Assembly: GCA_937991645.1 (NCBI GenBank)
Contig: CALKPL010000028.1
Location: 1-15,584 of the forward strand
DNA from: UMGS1783 sp900555065
GTDB lineage: Bacteria > Bacillota > Clostridia > Oscillospirales > UMGS1783
Direction of reading: 5' to 3'
DNA length: 15,584 bases
Shown: positions 7,577 through 12,762 of the stretch, one piece after another
Numbering within the stretch: position 1 is the stretch's first letter
Layout of the letters: the number at the start of each line of letters is the position of its first letter
Made by a program: the position numbers and the translations under genes
Notes under the pieces: generated by a model
Database searches by the model: none
The model's input: only the letters and a program-made list of their open reading frames with translations
What the model was told of the DNA's origin: nothing

Positions 7577-9057
7577 TATTCCGCCTCTTCCTCCGGCGCG
7601 GGCGGCGCCTTTTTGGGCAGGACGATGGTCACCTTTGTGCCCCTGCCCAGTTCGCTCTCGATGACCAGCGTGCCGCCGTGCAGGCGCACGATCTCATCCG
7701 CCACGGCAAGACCCAGCCCGGTCCCGCGCTTGGAGGAGGTGCCTTTGAAGAATTTCTCCTTAATATGCGGCAGCTCGTCGGCAGGAATGCCCTCTCCCGC
7801 GTCCTCGATACAGACTGCGGCGTGGGTGGCCGTTTCCACAATCGAGATCTTGATGGTGGTGTCCTCGCTCGAATGCTTGATTGCATTGTCAAGAATATTG
7901 ATAAATACCTGATTGAGCCGGTCGGCGTCGCCCAGGACGACGATATTGATGTCCTCCGGTACGTTGAACTGCAGTGTGATGCGCGCCTTGGCCGCGCGCT
8001 CGCGCATGATGAGGATGACCTGCTCCACTTCAGCGTACAGATCAACGTTCTCCATCATGACGCGCATACGCCCGCTCTGGATGCGCGAGAAGTCCAGCAG
8101 CTCTTCAACCATGTGCGACAGGCGCTCTACCTCGTCGTTGACTACGGACAGGCCGCGCATGACCGTGCTGCGGTCGTTGACAGGGTCGCACAGGGCCATG
8201 GTTTCGCTCCAGCCCTTAATGGCCGTCAGCGGCGTGCGCAGTTCGTGCGAGATGGAGGAGATGAAGTCGTTTTTCATTTTATCGTTCTCGGCAAGTTCGG
8301 CGGCCATGTTGTTGATTGAATCGCACAGGTCGCCGACCTCGTCGCGGTACTGGTTGTCGATCCGGGCGCTCATGTCCCCTTTCGCAATACGGTTGGCCGT
8401 CTCAGTAATCCGCTGCAGGGGCGAGACGATTCCGCCGATAAAATAGTAGTTTGTCGTAAATACGAACAGGATGATGCCGAGACAGATCGCCATGGTGGTG
8501 AGAACGAGAACCCAGACATGGCTGTTGACCGACTCGAGCGAAGTGAGCAGCCGCAGCACGCCGACCGTATCCCCGTTTACATCCTGGATGGGCACGCTCG
8601 CCGCCATAATACGCTCGTTTGTGCCGGGATTGCGGCCGTTGTAGACGCCCGTCGTCCCCGTGTTCAGCGCAGTGAGAAAGTCGCTTGCGGCAGAGGCGCC
8701 GTCCTGCCCGATGGCATAGCCGATGCTCGTATACAGGCACTCGCCTTCCGGGGTCAGGATCTGCAGCTCCATCAGGTCCTGGTCATGGAAATAGTCGGCG
8801 GCCCAGGTATAGGTGAGATAGGTATAGTTGTTCTGCTGCAGGTTCAGGTTGTAGTTGAGAATCATCTCTTCCGCCTTCTGCGTCAGATAATTCTCAACCG
8901 TCTTGTGATAATAGGAGAAGATAACGGCGCTGATCGTAAGCTCAAACCCGATCAGGATCAGTACGATTACGCCGAATACACTGGTAATCCAGCGCACGGT
9001 GATTCTGGGCAGCCTTTTCTTCACGCCGGTATTCCCCTTTTCGGATTTGCTGTGCAC
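7576..9057 (-). CDS. HAMP-containing sensor histidine kinase
   Basis: A membrane kinase of 493 residues. TM1 is at about 24-48, an extracytoplasmic sensor domain at about 49-180, TM2 at about 181-203 and HAMP at about 205-258. The HisKA phospho-acceptor motif SHELRTP has His at about 271, and the HATPase follows with an N-box (NQVFINILDNAIKH), a G1 box (EDAGEGIP, about 418-425) and a G2 box (GTGLGLAV, about 445-452). All catalytic motifs look intact. It should phosphorylate the response regulator encoded just upstream. An open frame reaches 9087 with a TTG, but I prefer the GTG at 9057: GGAGG (9067-9071) stands 9 nt away and the start falls 4 nt after the regulator stop. The stimulus is unknown. 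The layout resembles PhoR/WalK-like kinases without a PAS domain. Confidence 0.94.
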   Translation of the reverse strand: MHSKSEKGNTGVKKRLPRITVRWITSVFGVIVLILIGFELTISAVIFSYYHKTVENYLTQKAEEMILNYNLNLQQNNYTYLTYTWAADYFHDQDLMELQILTPEGECLYTSIGYAIGQDGASAASDFLTALNTGTTGVYNGRNPGTNERIMAASVPIQDVNGDTVGVLRLLTSLESVNSHVWVLVLTTMAICLGIILFVFTTNYYFIGGIVSPLQRITETANRIAKGDMSARIDNQYRDEVGDLCDSINNMAAELAENDKMKNDFISSISHELRTPLTAIKGWSETMALCDPVNDRSTVMRGLSVVNDEVERLSHMVEELLDFSRIQSGRMRVMMENVDLYAEVEQVILIMRERAAKARITLQFNVPEDINIVVLGDADRLNQVFINILDNAIKHSSEDTTIKISIVETATHAAVCIEDAGEGIPADELPHIKEKFFKGTSSKRGTGLGLAVADEIVRLHGGTLVIESELGRGTKVTIVLPKKAPPAPEEEAE

Positions 9058-9061
9058 AGGA

Positions 9062-9751
9062 CTATTCCTCCGTCCATTTATAGCCAAAACCCCAGAGTGT
9101 GGTTATGTATTTCGGTTCCGACGGCGTATCCTCTATCTTCATGCGCAGTCGGCGCATATTTACGTCGACCGTCTTTTCCTCGCTGTTGCTGTCGTCGCCC
9201 CAGACCTTGTTGAGGAGCATGGCGCGGGATAGCGCTACGTTCTTGTTTTCCAGGAACACCTTCATCAGCATAAACTCGACCTGGGTCAGCTCGATCGGGA
9301 TATTGTCCTTGGTACAGGTCCTGCTCACAAGGTCGAGCGCGAAGGGGCCGGAACGATAGACCTTGCCCTCGTCGCGCTTGGAGAAGGAGAGCCTGCGATA
9401 GAGCGCGTCCACCCTGGCCAGAAGTTCGCTGGGCGAAAAGGGCTTGGTGATATAGTCGTCCGCACCGGACATGAAGCCGGTCACCTTATCCGATTCCTGG
9501 GTCTTCGCCGTAAGCAGTATGATGCCGAGCTGCGGATTGGCCGCGCGCATCTGCCTGGACACCTCAAAGCCGTCGATGCCCGGCAGCATAACGTCCAACA
9601 GCGCGATATCCGTATCGCTGTTGGCGCGCAGCAGTTCCAGCGCCATCTCGCCCGTCTCCGCCTCCACGACCGTATATCCCGACCGCCGGAGATTGATCAC
9701 GACAAATTCACGTATCGTCGCCTCGTCTTCCAGAACAAGTATCTTTCTCAT
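9062..9751 (-). CDS. OmpR/PhoB-family response regulator
   Basis: Of the 229 residues, 1-120 form a receiver domain with the acidic pair ED (8-9), phospho-acceptor Asp at about 53 (LLDVMLPG), switch Thr at about 81 and Lys at about 103 (ITKPF). Residues 130-229 are a winged-helix DNA-binding domain (TQVEFMLMKVFLENKN, EKTVDVNMRRLRMKIE, ITTLWGFGYKW). I choose the ATG at 9751 because GGAG lies 9 nt upstream and the protein then begins MRKILVLEDE as is normal. The ATG at 9766 has no ribosome binding site. It lies 25 nt after the lipoprotein gene and 4 nt before the kinase gene. The target promoters are not evident; this operon itself is a reasonable guess. Confidence 0.95.
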   Translation of the reverse strand: MRKILVLEDEATIREFVVINLRRSGYTVVEAETGEMALELLRANSDTDIALLDVMLPGIDGFEVSRQMRAANPQLGIILLTAKTQESDKVTGFMSGADDYITKPFSPSELLARVDALYRRLSFSKRDEGKVYRSGPFALDLVSRTCTKDNIPIELTQVEFMLMKVFLENKNVALSRAMLLNKVWGDDSNSEEKTVDVNMRRLRMKIEDTPSEPKYITTLWGFGYKWTEE

Positions 9752-9776
9752 ACGACTCAACTCCATATCGTAATTT

Positions 9777-11153
9777 TTATTTATACTGAATCCAGTTCTT
9801 CCGGCTGTCCGCTACCGAACCCACCATCATCTGGACCTCTTCCGACATGTTGGACGCCATATTGATGACAAACAGGTTCTCCGAGTCCTTTTCACTGCGC
9901 AGCTCGTACCAGTTCCCGAGCTTCATTCGGTTGGCTAGCTCTTCCTCTGTCATCTGGTAAATGGAAAACATATGCTGCGCCTGCTCCGTCTCGCCCGCGC
10001 TGCCTACATAATAGAAGTGCATGCTGTTGTCCCTGGCCTGGTAACAGGTCACCTTTCCCACCCATTCGGTAGGCACGATGTAGTAATAGCCGTACGCGCT
10101 GTTCATGATACAATAAAAATCGTGAACCAGTGCCGGCAGGTTGCTGTCCGGCTCGCTTGCCTTTATGTTCAGCATGGACCAGTCGGTCAGGACCAGCATC
10201 TTGTTCCCGTCCTGTGCGGACAGATTCGTGTACGCGGGAAAACTCCATGACGTCGGCACCTCCACGATGCCGTCCTTGTCGATATCCAGACAGGCAAATT
10301 CCGTCTCTCGGATCAGCGAGCTATTGAGCACGCCGTCGCGCATATACGGGTTGGTCAGACCGTTTTCATCCCAAAACAAAAACTGCGAGCTCATATTGTT
10401 GCCGCGCTTTATATCCAGTATGACCGCATACTGCCTGGAGTTGATCCGTGCGTACTTGATATCCTGCACGCCGTCGCCCGTGCCGTCCACCGGGCAGGTT
10501 GCGACGGCTTTCAGCGTCCCGTCCTGTACCGCCATAATCTTTGCGCTGCCCGTGCCGGCCGTTTTATCCGCAATATTTAAGATAAAGATAAACCGGTTTT
10601 CCCGCTCCTCGAAAAAGCGGCTTTCCGTATATGTCTCCTGAAACAGCGGCGCGCTCTGGCTGTCCGGCTGCAGGTCATAGGCGGTGAGGACCTTCGGCGC
10701 GGACTCGCCCCGGCTCCAGCCGACCAGCAGGTCATTTGTGTTGTTGCCATCAAAATCCCAAAAGTCGATATAGTCGATTTCGCCGCTCTCGCCCCGGATA
10801 TTCTTCCACTGCTGCCAGTGCCCGTCCGCCTGCTCCTTGAATACGGCGATATACGCTTCGCCCGTCTCCGCGCTGTTCTCCGGCCTGTAGAATATGACGA
10901 CTTCGTCTTTGCCGTCGCTGTCCAGGTCCGTCAGGATGATGGGCTGGCGCAGGTTTGTCTTCCCGTTTTTCGGGCTGACATAGGTGAGGTTGGAGCCCAG
11001 CGTCTCCGTAATCGCGATCGTCAGCTGTTCCTGCATATTGTTCGGCTGCGGCGCGCGCAGCATGGTTTTGACGTTGCCGTCGATCAGGTTGCAGCCGCAC
11101 AGCGGCAGACAGACTGCGGCCAGCATCAATACGGCTATGATTCTCTTTCGCAT
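9777..11153 (-). CDS. Lipoprotein with FG-GAP/VCBS-like repeats
   Basis: This is a predicted lipoprotein of 458 residues. The N-terminus has a basic start, hydrophobic core and a lipobox ending LCGC (lipid Cys at about 21). Three Asp-rich loops look like the calcium-binding turns of FG-GAP/VCBS propeller repeats: DLDSDGKDE (76-84), DFDGNNTND (133-141) and DIDKDGIVE (290-298), each preceded by a beta strand. A propeller-like extracellular fold is therefore likely. The ATG at 11153 follows AGGAGA by 8 nt; upstream in-frame codons to 11240 would hide the signal peptide. It is the first gene of the unit with the two-component system, so it may act with the kinase as a surface sensor partner, which is inference. 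A weak promoter candidate (TTCCCA, 17 nt, TAAAAT) lies near 11250-11280. Confidence 0.88.
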   Translation of the reverse strand: MRKRIIAVLMLAAVCLPLCGCNLIDGNVKTMLRAPQPNNMQEQLTIAITETLGSNLTYVSPKNGKTNLRQPIILTDLDSDGKDEVVIFYRPENSAETGEAYIAVFKEQADGHWQQWKNIRGESGEIDYIDFWDFDGNNTNDLLVGWSRGESAPKVLTAYDLQPDSQSAPLFQETYTESRFFEERENRFIFILNIADKTAGTGSAKIMAVQDGTLKAVATCPVDGTGDGVQDIKYARINSRQYAVILDIKRGNNMSSQFLFWDENGLTNPYMRDGVLNSSLIRETEFACLDIDKDGIVEVPTSWSFPAYTNLSAQDGNKMLVLTDWSMLNIKASEPDSNLPALVHDFYCIMNSAYGYYYIVPTEWVGKVTCYQARDNSMHFYYVGSAGETEQAQHMFSIYQMTEEELANRMKLGNWYELRSEKDSENLFVINMASNMSEEVQMMVGSVADSRKNWIQYK

Positions 11154-11311
11154 GTATGCGCTCTCCTTCCCGCTCATCTCTGTAGCGTGCGGCGCGGGTG
11201 TTTTATACTTCATAACTTCATATACGCGTGGAAAAACCACATAGTCAGTATTATTTTATCACACCTGTCCCGCTTTGGGAAGAAAATATTTCATTTTATT
11301 TCGCAAATCGG

Positions 11312-11339
11312 TTGAAATTCTTACGAAAGCTGTTATAAT
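11312..11339 (+). promoter_or_regulatory. Promoter of tRNA-Gly
   Basis: A -35 TTGAAA (11312-11317) and a consensus -10 TATAAT (11334-11339) are separated by 16 nt, 20 bases before the mature 5' end of the tRNA. Confidence 0.85.
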
Positions 11340-11358
11340 ATTGAGTAGAAAATCATGC

Positions 11359-11434
11359 GCGGGAGTAGTTCAGCGGTAGAGCGTCGGCTTCCCAAGCCGA
11401 AAGTCGCGGGTTCGAATCCCGTTTCCCGCTCCAC
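11359..11434 (+). tRNA. tRNA-Gly (anticodon CCC)
   Basis: A complete cloverleaf can be drawn. The acceptor stem GCGGGAG pairs with TTCCCGC (one G-T), and the D arm GTTC/GAGC is present. The anticodon stem TCGGC/GCCGA carries loop TTCCCAA (anticodon CCC, reading GGG), and the T arm carries TTCGAAT. The discriminator is T, typical of bacterial tRNA-Gly, and CCA is encoded. The reverse strand of this gene yields a false open frame of the well-known ETGFEPATFG type, which should not be annotated. Confidence 0.97.
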
Positions 11435-11762
11435 CAGGCTGAGCCTGGACGCAATTCGCGTTCCGGGTTCAGCTTTTTCTTTTGCCTTTTCGCTCGCGTT
11501 TATGGCTGGGTATCTATTTTGTAACGCAACCCCACGTCGGAGCAGGCGTTGTATCGCTTGCGGCGGCTTTTTTAGCCACCGTCGCGCTCGTTCCTCTGCG
11601 TCTCCTTTCCGCAAAAAGGTCACGCTACGCCTTTGCTGCTTCGCTTGTAAACGCGCGCGCAAGCGCCGGCTTGCTACCAACCTTTTTCGGGCGATGATGG
11701 CATGGACCCTCTACCCTCTGAAAAAAACGCCCTACATCTTTTTTGCAACTCAAACGCAAGTT
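11435..11762. other. Gene-poor stretch after the tRNA
   Basis: About 330 bases with no credible gene. It starts with a small hairpin (CCAGGC/GCCTGG at 11433-11447). Open frames on both strands here are Arg/Ser-rich and overlap the tRNA or lack ribosome binding sites. Composition changes from GC-rich (11440-11690) to AT-rich after about 11710. It may be a dispersed intergenic repeat or decayed sequence. Confidence 0.4.
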
Positions 11763-11800
11763 AAAAGCTGTATTTTAATTTCTCAAAATGCAGCTTTTTT
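11763..11800 (+). terminator. Terminator-like hairpin
   Basis: A 14-bp stem (11763-11776 with 11785-11798, a single G-T pair) with an 8-nt loop ends in a run of six Ts (11795-11800, partly in the stem). The outer AAAA/TTTT makes it usable on either strand. It would end read-through from the tRNA. Confidence 0.7.
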
Positions 11801-11859
11801 ATATCGTCCAAATGATCATTTTAAAGGATTCTTTTTGTAGCGCGGCCCAAAAAAGAGAC

Positions 11860-11884
11860 AAACTTGTTTTGAACAGGTTTTTTT
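11860..11884 (+). terminator. Second terminator-like hairpin
   Basis: A 9-bp stem (11860-11868 with 11872-11880, one G-T pair) with a 3-nt loop is followed by a T run reaching 11884. It shares bases with the -35 box of the promoter at 11869-11896, so termination of upstream transcripts and initiation of the next unit overlap here. Confidence 0.5.
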
Positions 11885-11896
11885 GTTTACTATAAT
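11869..11896 (+). promoter_or_regulatory. Promoter for the small membrane protein unit
   Basis: A -35 TTGAAC (11869-11874) and a consensus -10 TATAAT (11891-11896) are separated by 16 nt. The start point would be near 11903, about 200 nt before the 90-residue gene. Confidence 0.6.
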
Positions 11897-11973
11897 AGGC
11901 TGGAATGTAGGACAATCACGATTTAAAAAGCTTGTAACGATCACAGATATAGAGTACAATTAAAAATGGGATT

Positions 11974-12087
11974 ATGTATATTCCAATTCATCTAAAATTA
12001 GATATTGAAAAAGGAGAACCCGTCCGCATACTCCGCGCCTCCAAAAGGCATGCATGCCGGATAATGAGGGCTTTACTGCTGATATAA
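11974..12087 (+). CDS. Possible 37-residue ORF (weak)
   Basis: An ATG at 11974 opens a 37-codon frame (starts MYIPIHLKLDIEKGEP, basic middle part, hydrophobic end LLLI) that stops with TAA 12 nt before the next start codon. The ribosome binding site is poor (GGG three bases upstream). It could be a leader peptide, a small protein or chance. Its codons are more GC-rich than the surrounding sequence, which is odd. I recognise no family. Confidence 0.22.
   Translation: MYIPIHLKLDIEKGEPVRILRASKRHACRIMRALLLI
12047..12058. repeat. 12-bp perfect palindrome
   Basis: GGCATGCATGCC reads the same on both strands, 41 bases before the start of the 90-residue gene and inside the weak 37-codon frame. It could be an operator or a small RNA hairpin; nothing more can be said. 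Confidence 0.3.
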
Positions 12088-12099
12088 GGAGAAGATGAT

Positions 12100-12372
12100 A
12101 TGAATGACGTTGCACGAAATATCAACACCGCAAAAGGAATAGGCTTAATCCAGCTTGGCTTTTGGCTAAGTAAAAAGCCAGATAAAACAGCGGCAGAAAA
12201 AGCAGCGGCAAAAGCGTTTATCAAAATATTCTGGATCACATTGGGAATTACCTTGCTGTTTGTTGTCGTCCTTTTTATATTAACAGGATATGTGATGTCC
12301 GGTACAAAATTGAGATATGACGGCATCTATGATGGGATGCTTAAAAATAAAAATCAGAAATTGTGTATATAA
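12100..12372 (+). CDS. Small single-helix membrane protein, unknown
   Basis: A 90-residue protein. Residues 1-42 are hydrophilic, with an Ala/Lys-rich helical stretch (KTAAEKAAAKAF at about 30-41). Residues 43-67 form one strong transmembrane segment (FWITLGITLLFVVVLFILTGYV), followed by a short tail ending QKLCI. AGGAGA (12087-12092) stands 7 nt before the ATG, so translation is well supported. I recognise no family. It sits alone between the promoter at 11869-11896 and the terminator at 12422-12464. Small helical membrane proteins of this type may be regulators or partners of larger complexes, but nothing in the sequence shows which. Confidence 0.72.
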   Translation: MNDVARNINTAKGIGLIQLGFWLSKKPDKTAAEKAAAKAFIKIFWITLGITLLFVVVLFILTGYVMSGTKLRYDGIYDGMLKNKNQKLCI

Positions 12373-12421
12373 AAATTTCAAAATTATACCAGGCATTCCC
12401 TTTGTTACCTATTGCCATTTT

Positions 12422-12464
12422 AACTCCTTGAAAGTACTGGATTTTTCAGTATTTTCAAGGAGTT
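12422..12464 (+). terminator. Strong terminator after the small membrane protein
   Basis: An 18-bp stem (12422-12439 with 12447-12464, one G-T pair) with a 7-nt loop ends in TTTT then ATTTTAT. It begins 50 nt after the stop of the 90-residue gene. The minus-strand side also ends in Ts, so it could work both ways. Confidence 0.82.
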
Positions 12465-12587
12465 TTGAATTTTATGCTGAAAAACACAGAGATACACAGA
12501 AATAATGTGAATGCAAACGGCTCGTCTGATCGTTCTGAAAAATCATGTCTCCTGTCCGAAGTGGGCAGATTTTGTACACCAAAAGCC

Positions 12588-12616
12588 TTGACGCGTTTCT
12601 CTGGCTTTGTTATATT
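12588..12616 (+). promoter_or_regulatory. Promoter of the secreted protein gene
   Basis: A -35 TTGACG (12588-12593) and a -10 TATATT (12611-12616) have the ideal spacing of 17 nt. Initiation near 12623 gives a leader of about 140 nt. No other gene lies between it and 12763. A good AAAGGAGG at 12643-12650 in the leader is followed 8 nt later only by TTG TTT TAA, so it drives no real gene that I can see. Confidence 0.65.
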
Positions 12617-12681
12617 AATATTAATCAGTATTATACTTTTGCAAAGGAGGGGATTCCGTTGTTTTAAGCTCTGGCAGCGAG

Positions 12682-12722
12682 ACCGGCAAAACTGGTAAGG
12701 GAAACATCCCATAATGTTTCCC
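12682..12722 (+). promoter_or_regulatory. Tandem hairpins in leader
   Basis: A 5-bp hairpin (12682-12686 with 12692-12696, one G-T pair) is followed directly by a perfect 9-bp hairpin (12699-12707 with 12714-12722, loop CCCATA). There is no T tract, so this is not a terminator. The pair sits in the 5' leader of the secreted-protein gene. I compared it by eye with common riboswitch cores (c-di-GMP, cobalamin, THF) and saw no match. Confidence 0.45.
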
Positions 12723-12736
12723 AATGACAACAAAAA

Positions 12737-12761
12737 CTATTGTCGAAAGGAGCCACAATAG
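12737..12761 (+). promoter_or_regulatory. Hairpin presenting the ribosome binding site
   Basis: CTATTGT (12737-12743) and ACAATAG (12755-12761) are perfect complements that place AAAGGAG (12746-12752) in an 11-nt loop, one base before the ATG at 12763. An alternative stem, GACAA (12726-12730) with TTGTC (12740-12744), uses the same left arm, so the two structures exclude each other. This may set or switch translation of the secreted protein. Confidence 0.5.
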
Positions 12762-12762
12762 C

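Noticed and set aside
11333..11680. 115-codon minus-strand frame containing ETGFEPATFGLGSRR
   Set aside because: This is the antisense reading of the tRNA-Gly gene, a well-known false protein type. It has no ribosome binding site support.
11355..11840. 161-codon plus-strand frame across the tRNA and the gene-poor stretch
   Set aside because: It overlaps the tRNA, is Arg/Ser-rich with no domain, and crosses a clear composition change.
11988..12326. 112-codon minus-strand frame opposite the 90-residue gene
   Set aside because: It is antisense to a gene with a good ribosome binding site and a coherent promoter-terminator unit.
12474..12698. About 74-codon plus-strand frame with a hydrophobic segment (FVILILISIILL)
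   Set aside because: Its only ribosome binding site lies in the stem of the strong terminator at 12422-12464, and the frame runs through the promoter and leader hairpin of the next gene. It is most likely chance, though the hydrophobic stretch caught the eye.
12455..12733. 92-codon minus-strand frame opposite the leader region
   Set aside because: No ribosome binding site, and it reads through the promoter, the hairpins and the terminator of plus-strand units.
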